A DNA stretch of 64,000 bases from Paenibacillus sp. FSL R7-0204 (lineage in GTDB: Bacteria > Bacillota > Bacilli > Paenibacillales > Paenibacillaceae), in the NCBI RefSeq assembly GCF_038002225.1, contig NZ_JBBOCA010000001.1, forward strand, positions 5,952,001-6,016,000. Reading direction: 5' to 3'. Of this stretch, positions 36,169 through 46,028 are shown piece after piece; positions within the stretch are counted from its first letter, which is position 1, and every line of letters begins with the position of its first letter. The translations under genes were made by a program, and so were the position numbers. The notes under the pieces are model-generated. The model searched no databases. It worked only from the letters and a program-made list of their open reading frames with translations, and was not told where the DNA came from.

Positions 36169-37041
36169 TTAGCCCTTCACAGCTCCTAGCATAACACCAC
36201 TGACGAAATATTTCTGCAGCCAAGGATAGACGACCAGAATCGGTACCGTGGCGAAGACGACCGTAGCGGCCTTGAGGCTCTCCGGCGGCAGCTTGGTGCG
36301 GGCCGCTCCCTCCAGGTTCGTCAGCTCAGTGATCATATTGTTCTGAACCATCTGGAAGAGCTTCAGCTGAAGCGGATACAGATCGGGATTATTGATATAC
36401 ATCAGGGAATCCTGGAATCCGTTCCAGCGTCCTACCGCATAGAAGAGTGCGAGTGTAGCCATAACCGGCATGGATAACGGCAGGACAATTTTGAGCAGGG
36501 TGCGGAAATGCGAACTGCCGTCAATCTCGGCCGATTCTTCCAGACTCGGCGGAATGCTGCGGAAGAAGGAGATCAGGATAATCAGGTTGAACGGGCTGAC
36601 CAGACCGGGCAGAATCAGCGACCACACGGAATCGATCATATGCAGATCACGGATCAGCAGATATTCAGGAATAATACCGCCGCTGAAGAACATGGTGATG
36701 ATGATCAGGTACATGAACATCGTACGGCCCTTCAGCTTGCTTTTGGTCAGCGGGTAAGCAGCTGCAACGGTGAAAAGCATACATAATACCGTAGTCGCAA
36801 TTGTCAAAATAATGGTGAAGATCAGCGAGCGGATCATCGCATTGTCGGTGAAGACCTGCACATACGCCTTCCAGTTCAGCTCAATCGGGAAAATCGTAAC
36901 TTCCCCGGAAGTAATAGCCCGCGTGGAGCTGAGGGACACCGCAATAACGTGTATAAACGGAGCCAGGCAGAACAGCACGAACAGCGCAATAAAGGTAACG
37001 TTAACGATATCGAATATCCGGTTAGAGGTACGTTCACTCAT
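36169..37041 (-). CDS. Carbohydrate ABC transporter permease (LplC type)
   Basis: 290 residues with six membrane helices. The EAA loop reads SIPPSLEESAEIDGSSHFRTLLKIVLPLSMP, the contact site for the ATPase. The C-terminal YFVSGVMLGAVKG is the standard ending of LplC/YtcP permeases. It pairs with the permease upstream. No ATPase gene is in the operon; in Bacillales a shared MsmX-type ATPase usually serves such systems. Confidence 0.94.
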   Translation of the reverse strand: MSERTSNRIFDIVNVTFIALFVLFCLAPFIHVIAVSLSSTRAITSGEVTIFPIELNWKAYVQVFTDNAMIRSLIFTIILTIATTVLCMLFTVAAAYPLTKSKLKGRTMFMYLIIITMFFSGGIIPEYLLIRDLHMIDSVWSLILPGLVSPFNLIILISFFRSIPPSLEESAEIDGSSHFRTLLKIVLPLSMPVMATLALFYAVGRWNGFQDSLMYINNPDLYPLQLKLFQMVQNNMITELTNLEGAARTKLPPESLKAATVVFATVPILVVYPWLQKYFVSGVMLGAVKG

Positions 37042-37066
37042 CGTACTCCGCCTCCTTTCTGTATAA

Positions 37067-37969
37067 TCATAGAATGCCGTCGCCGGTCACTTTTTTCGAT
37101 ATATAATTGGAACCAAGGATGAACACCAATCCAACCACCGCCTGGAACAATCCAACTACAGTTGCCAGCGTATATTGGCCCGATTCCAGACCAATCCGGT
37201 AGACGAAGGTACTAAGCACATCGGAGTATTCGCGCACTGCCGTATTCCCGATGATGTAAGGACGATCGAAGCCGATGCTGACCATTTTCCCCAGGTTGAG
37301 AATGAGCAGGGTAATAATGGTTGGTTTGATACTGGGCAACGTAATGTAGAAGATCTTCTTCATCCGGGTAGCCCCATCCACTTCAGCAGCCTCGAACAGC
37401 TCGCGGTTGACACCGGTAAGCGCCGCCAGATACAGGATGGTCCCCCAGCCGGCACTTTGCCAGACACCCGTGAACAGGTAGGTAATCAGCCATGGATTTT
37501 TTTCGGTCAAAAAAGGAATAGGATTCAGCCCCATGCTCTCCAGTACACCGTTCACCATACCGGATTGGTTGCCGAATAATTGATAGACGATCCCCCCGAT
37601 AATCACCCAGGAAATGAAATGGGGAATATAGAGGAGGGTCTGTGATATTTTTTTGAACCATACTGATTTCACTTCATACAGCATAATAGCCAGAATAATC
37701 GGGGCCGGGAAAGACACTATCAAATCGAGAAAATTCAGCATAAATGTATTGCGCAGACTGCTGTAGAACTCCTTCATGCCAAACACTTCGCGGAACGCAT
37801 CGAAGCCGATCCACTCACTGCCGTTGATGCCTTGGAACAGGTTGAAATCCTTAAAGGCAATCTGCACCCCGTACATCGGGCCGTAGCGGAAAATCAGGAA
37901 ATACATAATGGGCAGTGAAAGCAGCGCGTATAGTTGCCAGTACCTTCTGATGTAAGACGCTTTGCTCAA
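37067..37969 (-). CDS. Carbohydrate ABC transporter permease (LplB type)
   Basis: 300 residues, six membrane helices, EAA loop VNRELFEAAEVDGATRMKKIFYITLPSIKP. The opening YWQLYALLSLPIMYFLIFRYGPMYG is typical of LplB/YtrC-type permeases for polysaccharide fragments. It sits between the lipoprotein and second permease genes and 25 bases before the latter. A hairpin between it and the lipoprotein gene likely lowers its expression. Confidence 0.94.
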   Translation of the reverse strand: MSKASYIRRYWQLYALLSLPIMYFLIFRYGPMYGVQIAFKDFNLFQGINGSEWIGFDAFREVFGMKEFYSSLRNTFMLNFLDLIVSFPAPIILAIMLYEVKSVWFKKISQTLLYIPHFISWVIIGGIVYQLFGNQSGMVNGVLESMGLNPIPFLTEKNPWLITYLFTGVWQSAGWGTILYLAALTGVNRELFEAAEVDGATRMKKIFYITLPSIKPTIITLLILNLGKMVSIGFDRPYIIGNTAVREYSDVLSTFVYRIGLESGQYTLATVVGLFQAVVGLVFILGSNYISKKVTGDGIL

Positions 37970-37988
37970 GTTCCTCTCCTCCTATGGA

Positions 37989-38030
37989 GAAAAAACCGGG
38001 CAGAGCAGCATGCCAGCTCCCCCCGGTTTT
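37989..38030 (-). terminator. Attenuating hairpin after the solute-binding protein gene
   Basis: On the minus strand AAAACCGGG pairs with CCCGGTTTT and TTTTTT follows; the inner part pairs further around GCATGC. It lies 14 bases after the stop of the solute-binding protein and before the permease genes, the usual place for a partial terminator that raises binding protein over permeases. Confidence 0.75.
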
Positions 38031-38043
38031 CACTTTTTTTAGT

Positions 38044-39657
38044 TTATTTGGCTGAAATCTCTGTAAGCGCCTGCTCCAGCTCCGCTTTCAGCTTGTCTCC
38101 GCCCAGAGACATGTAGTCCTTCATTTCCTGTTCGAAAATAGTATCGAATTGATCCGGCTTCGCCATCGCAGTCTTCACGATGATCACGTTAAGCTTGTCG
38201 CTGAGCGTAGTGCCGTATTTCGATTCCGATTCAATCGGCTTGCCGAAGACGATAGGACCCACAGTATCTGTGTTGGCAATATCAATAGACTGCTTCAGCG
38301 CCTCCTGGTTGTTGGCAGGGAAGCCCAGAATCCAGGCTTTCTCATTGGTAGCCTGATCGCCGAGGTTCTTACCGTTGGAGATAATTGCGGTGTCCCCGGA
38401 AGTGAACAGACGGTCTTGGAATTCCTGGGAAACATCAGCCTTAACGACCGGGATGCCGTCCACCATATCATAGTTCTCGCCTTCAACACCGTTGTAAATG
38501 TCAATCAGGTTGTTGCCAGTCGCCATCCAATCGAGATATTTCACCGCTTCCACCGCACGCTTGCTGCTCTTAGGGATCATGATGTACATGCCGTTCGAGG
38601 CATAGCGGGATTTGATATATTTATTGTCCACCTTGGCATTGGTGAGGATATCCGCCGGCAGCACCTTGCTGCCCGGCACATTCTTGTAGAGATTATCAAG
38701 AGTGCCATCGGCATAAAACATACTATCTACATCCTCCGACCAGAAGCCGATGTTGCCGTTCTGAATATCCTTGGATACCTGGGCTTTGTCTTCATCCAGA
38801 CTGAAGTCCTTGCTGACCAGCCCTTCATTGTAGAGCTTGTTGAGGAACTGTGCCGCATCCTTGAAGCCCTCATGCAGCGGCAGCTCGTAGCGCTGGCTGT
38901 AAGTAAGGTCGCCGCTGATCGGCTTGATGAAGGAGTAGATTAGGGTCTCCAGCTGAGCCGAGCCGAGGGACATGCCCATCGGAATGGTTTTGCTGCCAAG
39001 ACCGCCCGGGTCCTTCTCTTTAAACGCTTTCAAAGTAGTGTATAGCTCATCGGTGTTCTTCGGTACCGGCAGCCCCAGCTTATCCAGCCAGTCCTGGCGG
39101 ATGTATGAAGCGTAGCGGCCCGTAATCGCCCGTTTACCAGGGATAGCGAACTGCTTGCCGTCGAGCTGGCCGAAGGCCATCGTCTCGTCACCAATGAATT
39201 TCTTCAGCGTCTGGCCGTGCTCCTCTAATAAGGAACCAACGTCGGTCAACCCGCCCTGCTGGGCGTAACGGTAGAAGACACTGGAATCATAAGTGAAGAC
39301 AATATCCGGCACATCCGTATTACTGGCCATCAACACGTTCAACTTGGTCACTTCTTCAGAACGCTGCACCGGGACAAATTCTACATTGATATTATTAGGA
39401 TCACCGAAATTTTTCTGAATCATCTGGGACACGAAGTTGTTGGTAATGGTGTATTGCTTCGGCGTTTTACCGCGGTCGAAGATCTCCACCTTCAAGGTTA
39501 CGCGTTCCGCGCTCTTCCCGGGTGCGTCTGTACCTCCGGCTGCCGAATTCGATTTACCGTCTGAGGAACAGCCTGCAAGCAGAGTAGCTCCCATTACTGC
39601 GGTCAAGCCGATGCCGATTGCCTTCTTCAGAACTCTTTGGTTTACGTTCACTGTCAT
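38044..39657 (-). CDS. Extracellular solute-binding lipoprotein (LplA type)
   Basis: 537 residues. A lipoprotein signal peptide ends in LLAGC with the lipidated C30. The mature part is a large type-II periplasmic-binding fold of the LplA class (EFVPVQRSEEVTKLNVLMAS, GKRAITGRYASYIRQDWLDKLG). It would capture oligosaccharides outside the membrane and deliver them to the two permeases downstream. GAGGGAG before the ATG. Confidence 0.93.
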   Translation of the reverse strand: MTVNVNQRVLKKAIGIGLTAVMGATLLAGCSSDGKSNSAAGGTDAPGKSAERVTLKVEIFDRGKTPKQYTITNNFVSQMIQKNFGDPNNINVEFVPVQRSEEVTKLNVLMASNTDVPDIVFTYDSSVFYRYAQQGGLTDVGSLLEEHGQTLKKFIGDETMAFGQLDGKQFAIPGKRAITGRYASYIRQDWLDKLGLPVPKNTDELYTTLKAFKEKDPGGLGSKTIPMGMSLGSAQLETLIYSFIKPISGDLTYSQRYELPLHEGFKDAAQFLNKLYNEGLVSKDFSLDEDKAQVSKDIQNGNIGFWSEDVDSMFYADGTLDNLYKNVPGSKVLPADILTNAKVDNKYIKSRYASNGMYIMIPKSSKRAVEAVKYLDWMATGNNLIDIYNGVEGENYDMVDGIPVVKADVSQEFQDRLFTSGDTAIISNGKNLGDQATNEKAWILGFPANNQEALKQSIDIANTDTVGPIVFGKPIESESKYGTTLSDKLNVIIVKTAMAKPDQFDTIFEQEMKDYMSLGGDKLKAELEQALTEISAK

Positions 39658-39802
39658 TGTTCCATCTCCCTCGCCTTAGCAGGCTATAATGGTGACTTCA
39701 TGATACCCCCGAGCTTCACTGTGCCCGTACTATTAGCAATGTCCCGTTCAAGCCTGTATTACCCTCAGCGTTCAAGGCTGCTTGTTGTTCCGGGATGACC
39801 AC

Positions 39803-39911
39803 AGTATTCCATAACTTTCGCAGGTCTGACAATAAACCTGTTTCGGATGCGATAAAGCGCCTGAATTCGGACATCCGGTTTATCAGACCAACCATTTTCG
39901 TACAATAAACC
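39803..39911 (-). promoter_or_regulatory. Candidate promoter and inverted-repeat operator of the ABC operon
   Basis: On the minus strand GGTTTATTGTCAGACC (39824-39838 core) contains a -35-like TTGTCA (39827-39832), with AATACT 18 bases on (39803-39808). The inverted partner GGTCTGATAAACC is at 39878-39890 and a third GGTTTATTGT at 39902-39911. Such repeated half-sites fit an AraC-type activator, and one is encoded just upstream. The rest of 39658-40064 holds no gene. Confidence 0.45.
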
Positions 39912-40064
39912 GCTTTCATATGGACAAAAAGACAGGCCGCATCGCTATTCGCCCCCTTGTTCAGAGGTTGGCGTAAGAGAAATGCGGCCTGGACCTTACA
40001 TGGATGCGGCAGAGGATTCCCCTGCTTACCGGCAAACGGAATTCCTTCATTGCCCCAGCTTACG

Positions 40065-42332
40065 CTAGTCCTGCGGCTCCAGTCTGGAGGCTGCTTCGCG
40101 GCGTCTGGAGGAGCGGTAATCGCCCGGTGTGATACCGGCAATCCGCTTGAAGACTCTCCCGAATGAAATGGCATTCGCATACCCTACTTGAAGCGCGATA
40201 TCCTGCAGGGAACAATCCGTATCTACCAGCAGCTGCTCGGCTTCCTTCATCCGCAGCTCGGTGAGGAAATCCACGAACTTCATTTTGAATTCAGTCTTGA
40301 ACAGATAGCTGGCGTATTTGCCGGAGACCTGGAACCGGTCACTCAGATGCTTCAGCGAGAGATCGGGATTAGTGAAGTTCTCTTCGATATAATCCTTCAT
40401 CTCATTGACCATGGCCCGGTAGCTCTTTGTTTCGCTGGCAGAGACATAAGTGCGGAATAAATCGGTGACATATTCGAATAGAATGGTCTTCACTTCATGC
40501 AGCGCCTCTGCCTCTTCCAGCTGCTTCAGCCGGACTTCTGCATTCTCCGCCGACAGCTCGTCCTGCAGCTGCTCAGACATCACCGCCACTTCGCGGCTCA
40601 GCATCTGCAGCATAGCCTGAATCAGAGAACGGATATCCTCGTCCTTCAGGAAGTCCTGTTCGAACGACTCGAAGATCCGTTCCAGCTGCTCCCGCCACTG
40701 CCCGCTCGACATGCGGAAATACTTCACGAATTCAGCGATCATCTGCAGATATTTATACGTCTCTAGCAGCGGCTGACGCACTTCACCGCTGCCTGCCAGG
40801 ACGATATCCTCATGAATCAGCAGCTTGTGCTGCATCACATATTCGGCTGCCGCATACGACTCCCGGATCATCCCCGGCCCGGCGGCAGCGGAGCCGATGC
40901 CGAAGCTGAGCGAGATCCGCAGATTCTGCTCGACCCAGGAGCGGCAATCCTCCGCGAAGACCCGGAGCTTGGCCTCCATCTCCTGATCGCTGCCGGTCGC
41001 CAGGAACAGAATCGCTGCGCGTTCGGTGCCCACCCATTCTGCCCATCCCTGCAGCTCCGCATTCCGCGCCAATTCCTGAAATACATTCATCAGGGCAAAC
41101 TTCAGCGTATTCTGATCCCCCCGGGTATACCGGTCCTCGAATACCTGCTCGTAGCGGTTAATCTCCCCAAGCACAACGATGAAGCGCGAGGAGGCATTTG
41201 CACCGGTAAGCGGTGACAGCTCCTCCAGCCGCCGGGTCACCTGCTCCAGCCGCTCGCTGTGCAGCAGATCGGTGAACAGCTTGCTGCGCTGCAGCAGCAG
41301 GTTCTCCCTGGTTTTGGTATCATAATCGGTCATGTGGTTGATCAGATCCTCCAGCACGCCGTCAATCAGCATCATCTCGTCCGGCCTGTCGGTAGACTGA
41401 TCCATCATGCGGATCTGATGGCCCTCAATCCGGTTCATAATCACCTGGATCGGCTTATAATTGCGCCGGGTTACATAGATCAGATACAATACCGCACAGA
41501 CCACGGTCCCCACCGCAATCGCTACCCAGAGATAAGAGATCACAGAGACCCAGCTGAACAGATTCCCCGCCTTAATTCCGCTCTCGAACGTCCAGCCGTT
41601 TCTCTCGAGCTTAAGTGTGTTCAGCAGCTTGCCGTCAGTTGCACCTTCCGTATCGGAATGGGCCTGGTACACGGTGTTACCATTAACGTCCAGAATCGTC
41701 ATGAACGAGAGCTGCTGGTTAACCATGCTGTCGATGAGCTGCTCCAGGGCACTCATTTTGATATTAATGACCAGTATCCCCCCGGAGCCGAAGGGGAGCG
41801 GCATTGCTTTATTGGTAGTCAGCACACGAATTTCTGTACGCTGGGACAGATCCGAATGGTAATCCCTGACCGGTTGCCAGCCTTCCGGTACTGCAGGCTT
41901 GGAAGTCATGGCCCTGATCCAGTCCTCATCGGCGAATCCCTTCAGCTCCTTTAGCCCCGTATCGGTTAGAACGCTTCCACGCACACGGTCATACAAATAC
42001 ACCGACTGGATATACGAGGATTCCTTAATCAGATTGCGTAGACTCAGGGCAACAGCATAGATAGTCGCTCTGTCCGTCACCCCCTGATTATTGAAGTAGA
42101 GCTTGTAGGCATCGCTCCGCTCTACCGCATCCAGCACCGACAGCTCAGCTTCCTTGATCGTCCGGTCTACACTATCCCTGAGATAGCTGGCGGAGATGCG
42201 GTCTGCCTTCTTCGTTTCCGTCCGGGAGATATCATTAATAAACACAAAGGAGGCAAAGATCAGAATCGTCACCGTCAGCAAAAATATAGGGAAATAAGAC
42301 AGCAGCAACCGGCGATACCAGGAACGGAACAT
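40065..42332 (-). CDS. Membrane-bound AraC-family sensor-regulator (YesS-like)
   Basis: 755 residues from the chosen ATG (MFRSWYRRLLLSYF). TM1 is at about 10-32, an extracellular Cache-like sensor fills 35-265, TM2 lies near 270-292, then a degenerate cytoplasmic region and a C-terminal AraC double HTH (LSLKHLSDRFQVSGKYASYLFKTE, CSLQDIALQVGYANAISFGRVFKR). GGAGGA is nine bases before this ATG; the frame to 42428 lacks such a site. It lies directly upstream of the lipoprotein-permease operon and probably activates it in response to an extracellular sugar. Confidence 0.9.
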   Translation of the reverse strand: MFRSWYRRLLLSYFPIFLLTVTILIFASFVFINDISRTETKKADRISASYLRDSVDRTIKEAELSVLDAVERSDAYKLYFNNQGVTDRATIYAVALSLRNLIKESSYIQSVYLYDRVRGSVLTDTGLKELKGFADEDWIRAMTSKPAVPEGWQPVRDYHSDLSQRTEIRVLTTNKAMPLPFGSGGILVINIKMSALEQLIDSMVNQQLSFMTILDVNGNTVYQAHSDTEGATDGKLLNTLKLERNGWTFESGIKAGNLFSWVSVISYLWVAIAVGTVVCAVLYLIYVTRRNYKPIQVIMNRIEGHQIRMMDQSTDRPDEMMLIDGVLEDLINHMTDYDTKTRENLLLQRSKLFTDLLHSERLEQVTRRLEELSPLTGANASSRFIVVLGEINRYEQVFEDRYTRGDQNTLKFALMNVFQELARNAELQGWAEWVGTERAAILFLATGSDQEMEAKLRVFAEDCRSWVEQNLRISLSFGIGSAAAGPGMIRESYAAAEYVMQHKLLIHEDIVLAGSGEVRQPLLETYKYLQMIAEFVKYFRMSSGQWREQLERIFESFEQDFLKDEDIRSLIQAMLQMLSREVAVMSEQLQDELSAENAEVRLKQLEEAEALHEVKTILFEYVTDLFRTYVSASETKSYRAMVNEMKDYIEENFTNPDLSLKHLSDRFQVSGKYASYLFKTEFKMKFVDFLTELRMKEAEQLLVDTDCSLQDIALQVGYANAISFGRVFKRIAGITPGDYRSSRRREAASRLEPQD

Positions 42333-42689
42333 TCGACAATCTCCTCCACAACCATCAGGATACACGGCCGTATCCGGCCGCTTCATATACACTTTGTCCA
42401 AGGCTGCTCTGCGGCGGCTCTCCGACATCAGATCTATTTCAACTGCGGCAACTTGCCAAACTGACCGCCGTTCGAATTCCTGCCATTATAGCACATGCGC
42501 TTCCCCTCCAGCTAACCAGATAAAGTCATTCTGCCCGCAGCCCCTTCCTCCCCGCGCACCTGTGCCAATGCCCGCTTGGGAATAGCGGGCTGAGGGTGGG
42601 TAAATGTGGACATTAGCTGCTGGCTGTGGACTAACTTCTGTCTGGGACCGGCTAATTAGATGAACTGTGATGGGCCGAACTCACCACTT

Positions 42690-42900
42690 CCAAATTAAGC
42701 AGCATTGCTGCACTTTGAGCAGGAATTATCTAAATTAGTTACTGGCTGTGGCGTATTGTTGCAGCATTTGCAGGAATCCTAGTGTATAAAGTAAATTAGG
42801 GCTGGCATTGTTGCTTTTCGTGCAGGATTTCCGCACAGGCCGCTCCTGTTGAGCAACATTGTTGCAATTTATGCAGGACTAGGTGCACTAATGCTCCTTG
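42690..42900 (+). repeat. Degenerate ~50-bp intergenic repeats downstream of iolE
   Basis: The 590-bp gap 42429-43019 has no gene. Within it the motif CATTGTTGCA...TTTnTGCAGGA recurs at about 42705, 42760, 42812 and 42858, often followed by ATTAG. The last unit carries AGGTGCACTAATGCTCCTT, shared with the 34-bp repeats flanking the RiPP cluster. Confidence 0.55.
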
Positions 42901-42933
42901 TTTCCTTAATTAGCTACCAGCCCGTACAATAAC

Positions 42934-42953
42934 AAAATCACCCCGAAGGGTGA
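42934..42953 (-). terminator. Terminator of the iolCADE operon
   Basis: On the minus strand TCACCC, loop TTCG, GGGTGA then TTTTG. The UUCG tetraloop makes the short stem stable. It lies about 67 bases after the iolE stop. Confidence 0.75.
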
Positions 42954-43019
42954 AATGTTCAAACCATATACTATCCCATACATCATCTATCCCGAGGCGG
43001 CTCGCCCTAAACCCGCAGG

Positions 43020-43922
43020 CTACAAACCGCTATGCTCCCGGATATACCGCCGCGCCTTGATCGCATATTCCAGCGGATCGGCCAGCGCCGGGTCCTGCTC
43101 CGCTTCAACAACGAACCATCCCGTGTAGGGCGAGGCGGCCAGCTCGGCAAAAATCTCCCCGAACGCGATGCAGCCATCGCCCGGTACGGTGAAGGCTCCC
43201 GCTTTTACCGCCTGAAGGAAACTTAGGTTCTCTGCCTTCACCCGCTCGACTATCTCCGGCCGGATGTCCTTCAGATGCACATGCTTAATCCGCGGTAGAT
43301 GCTCACGCAGCACCTCTAGAGGTTTCTCACCGGAGAAGGCCAGATGTCCCGTATCGTATAGCAGCGATACTTCATTAGGATCTGTAAGCTCCATCAGCCG
43401 GGCAATCTCCGCTGCAGTCTGCACCCCGGTGCCCATGTGATGGTGATAGACCAGCGTCATGCCCTTCTCAGCCGCCAGCCGTCCCAGCCCGCTAAGACCC
43501 TCTGCGAGCGTGGTCCATTCGCTATCGGTAAATACCGGCTTGTCAGCGAACAGCGACGTATCCATCTGCCCTTGAATGCTCCCGCCCTGCTCGGATACGA
43601 CAATGACCTTGGCGCCCATCTCATGCAGGAAATCCCGGTGCGCACGGAAGGCTTCCGCTGTCTCCTCATACGGACGCACCGTCAGGAAGGCGCTGAACCA
43701 GGCACTGGCGATACTCAGACCGCGCAGTTCCAGTGCCCTGTGCAAAAGCTCCGGGGAACGCGGATACTTGTTGCCCACCTCGCTGCCCTCATATCCGGCA
43801 AGCGCCATCTCGCTGATGCATTGCTCGAACGTATTGCCGCCCCCCAGCTCAGGCATATCATCATTCGTCCAGGCAATCGGAGCGATCGCCAGCCGGACGG
43901 CATTGTCTCTGAACATACTCAT
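43020..43922 (-). CDS. iolE: Inosose dehydratase
   Basis: 300 residues, TIM barrel of the IolE family: [22 protein letters not shown] near the N-terminus, [33 protein letters not shown] and VVEAEQDPA. It dehydrates scyllo-inosose to 3D-(3,5/4)-trihydroxycyclohexane-1,2-dione, the substrate of IolD. Last gene of iolC-iolA-iolD-iolE; the TIM-barrel motifs and operon context agree. MSM or the internal ATG two codons later are possible starts. Confidence 0.93.
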   Translation of the reverse strand: MSMFRDNAVRLAIAPIAWTNDDMPELGGGNTFEQCISEMALAGYEGSEVGNKYPRSPELLHRALELRGLSIASAWFSAFLTVRPYEETAEAFRAHRDFLHEMGAKVIVVSEQGGSIQGQMDTSLFADKPVFTDSEWTTLAEGLSGLGRLAAEKGMTLVYHHHMGTGVQTAAEIARLMELTDPNEVSLLYDTGHLAFSGEKPLEVLREHLPRIKHVHLKDIRPEIVERVKAENLSFLQAVKAGAFTVPGDGCIAFGEIFAELAASPYTGWFVVEAEQDPALADPLEYAIKARRYIREHSGL

Positions 43923-44010
43923 GTTCTACCCCTTCCACAATCCCAAGTATGGCAGAATCCTTGATCCACTGTGCGCCGTCTGCCTTGGTTCGCGCACATG
44001 CAGCGCCCGC

Positions 44011-46005
44011 TTAGTAGCTCCGGGCTTTCTTGAGTCCGCTGTGCTTCCGGTCATAAGCCTCCTGTACCGCTTCCTTGCCGGACACTTCCGCAACCCCGAC
44101 ATTCCACCAGGCACCATAGCCGTGGGTCATCGTCTTCGGCAGCACTTTGATGTCGATCAGCGTGGAGCGTTCCGACTGGCGGGCCGCCGCCAGGGCCGTG
44201 TGAAGCTCCCCAACTGTTGACGCACGGAAGGTCTGTACCCCATAACCGGCCGCACTCGCCGCATAGTCGATCCGCATCAGCTCACCGCTGAGCTGGCCGT
44301 CCGTACCCCGGTGGCGGAACTCTGTGGCCATGCTGTCCATTCCCTGCTCCATCTGCAGATTATTAATGCAGCCGAAGCCTGCATTATCCAGCAGAAGGAC
44401 GTTGATCTTCCGGTTCTCCTGCAGGCTGGTTACCAGCTCAGAATGCAGCATCTGGTAGCTGCCGTCCCCGACCAGCGCATAGACTTCACGCCCCGGCTCA
44501 GCCAGCTTGATGCCCAGCGCTCCAGCAATCTCATAGCCCATACACGAGAAGCCGTATTCCATATGATAGGTATCCGGCACCTCCGAGTTCCACATCCGCT
44601 GCATATCTCCCGGCAGACTGCCCGCCGCTCCAATGACAATCGCATCCTGCGGAATAGCTTCATTAATAATCCCCAGCACCTGCGTCTGGGTCAGCGAAGT
44701 GCCTAGCACCTCTGCATATTCCGGGAGCTTCTCATCGAGATGTCCGGCTACTTCGGGGGTGAACTCTTCGGCCGCCCGGTCTGCTCCGCTCTCCTCTGGT
44801 GCGCCGCCCGCTGGCCCGGTAATCCCGGCACTCCCCGGATACTCCACGCCAGCTAAGCGTTCTCTCTCCGCAGCCCACGACTTCTTCGCCTGGGCGATCT
44901 CACCCGTATATGCAGAGCGGTATCCCCGCTCTTCCAGCGCTGCGGCTAAGGCGTTCAAGCCTTCGGCAGCATCGCAGACCACCGCCAGCGCATCCAGCTT
45001 AGCCGCATGATATGGCGAAGCGTTCAGCGTCAGGAACTCCACCTCGGGATGACTGAACAGACTCTTCGAGGCGGTGGTGAAATCCGTAAACCGGGTACCG
45101 ACGCCGATCACCAGATCAGCCTCCGGGGCCAGCGCATTCGCGCAGCCGTTGCCGGTAACGCCGATGCCGCCGAGGTTGTACTCGAAGCTGCTGGCTACGG
45201 CGCTTTTGCCGGCCTGGGTCTCTCCGAACGGAATGGCGAATTTCTCGGCAAAAGCGCGCAGCGCCGCTCCGGCATCCCCATACCGGACACCTCCGCCACA
45301 GACCAACAGCGGCCGCTGCTTGCTGGCGATCAGTTCAGCCGCAGCCGCAATCTCCTGCGGGTGAGGCAGCCGGGCGATGACCCGGTGAATCCGCTTGCGG
45401 AAGAAATCAGCCGGGTACTCCCAGGCCTCGCCCTGCACATCCTGCGGCAGCGCAATGGTAACCGCCCCGGTATCTCCCGGATCAGTCAACACCCGCATCG
45501 CGTTCAGCATGGCCGACATCAGCTGCTCCGGCCGGGTCACCCGGTCCCAGTATTTGCTGACTGCCTTGAAGGCGTCATTGACCGTGATCGACAAGTTATA
45601 CGTATGCTCCATCTGCTGGAGCACCGGGTCCGGCTGGCGGGTAGCGAAGGTATCTCCCGGCAGCAGCAGCACAGGAATCTGATTCGCCGTTGCTGTTGCA
45701 GCAGCCGTCAGCATATTAGCAGCTCCCGGCCCTACTGAAGCGGTGCAGGCCATAATCTTCCGTCTGCGGCTCTGCTTGGCGAATGCGGTTGCCGCGTGAA
45801 CCATCCCTTGCTCATTGCGTCCCTGGTAGACGGTCAGTTCACCCGGCGCTTCCTGCAAGGCTTGCCCCAATCCAAGTACATTGCCATGCCCGAACACGGT
45901 GAATACCCCGTGCACGAAGCGTTCCGGCCCGCCGCCGTAATCCACATACTGCTGATTCAGAAATTTAACCAGCGCCTGCGCTGTAGTTAATCGGATACGT
46001 TCCAC
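44011..46005 (-). CDS. iolD: 3D-(3,5/4)-trihydroxycyclohexane-1,2-dione acylhydrolase
   Basis: 664 residues, thiamine-diphosphate enzyme. The catalytic Glu is in [11 protein letters not shown], and the ThDP/Mg motif is [11 protein letters not shown] ... NAGFGCIN. It opens the ring to give 5-deoxyglucuronate. It is longer than the B. subtilis protein (637): a Gly/Ala/Glu-rich segment ([20 protein letters not shown], about 405-425) sits between the central and C-terminal domains and may be a flexible linker. 23 bases separate it from the dehydrogenase gene upstream. Confidence 0.95.
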   Translation of the reverse strand: MERIRLTTAQALVKFLNQQYVDYGGGPERFVHGVFTVFGHGNVLGLGQALQEAPGELTVYQGRNEQGMVHAATAFAKQSRRRKIMACTASVGPGAANMLTAAATATANQIPVLLLPGDTFATRQPDPVLQQMEHTYNLSITVNDAFKAVSKYWDRVTRPEQLMSAMLNAMRVLTDPGDTGAVTIALPQDVQGEAWEYPADFFRKRIHRVIARLPHPQEIAAAAELIASKQRPLLVCGGGVRYGDAGAALRAFAEKFAIPFGETQAGKSAVASSFEYNLGGIGVTGNGCANALAPEADLVIGVGTRFTDFTTASKSLFSHPEVEFLTLNASPYHAAKLDALAVVCDAAEGLNALAAALEERGYRSAYTGEIAQAKKSWAAERERLAGVEYPGSAGITGPAGGAPEESGADRAAEEFTPEVAGHLDEKLPEYAEVLGTSLTQTQVLGIINEAIPQDAIVIGAAGSLPGDMQRMWNSEVPDTYHMEYGFSCMGYEIAGALGIKLAEPGREVYALVGDGSYQMLHSELVTSLQENRKINVLLLDNAGFGCINNLQMEQGMDSMATEFRHRGTDGQLSGELMRIDYAASAAGYGVQTFRASTVGELHTALAAARQSERSTLIDIKVLPKTMTHGYGAWWNVGVAEVSGKEAVQEAYDRKHSGLKKARSY

Positions 46006-46028
46006 TTCATGTCCTCCCTTCGCCTTGT

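Noticed and set aside
39716..40180. 154-residue frame between the AraC regulator and lipoprotein genes
   Set aside because: It overlaps the 3' end of the regulator, lacks an RBS, and the stretch holds the promoter and inverted repeats.
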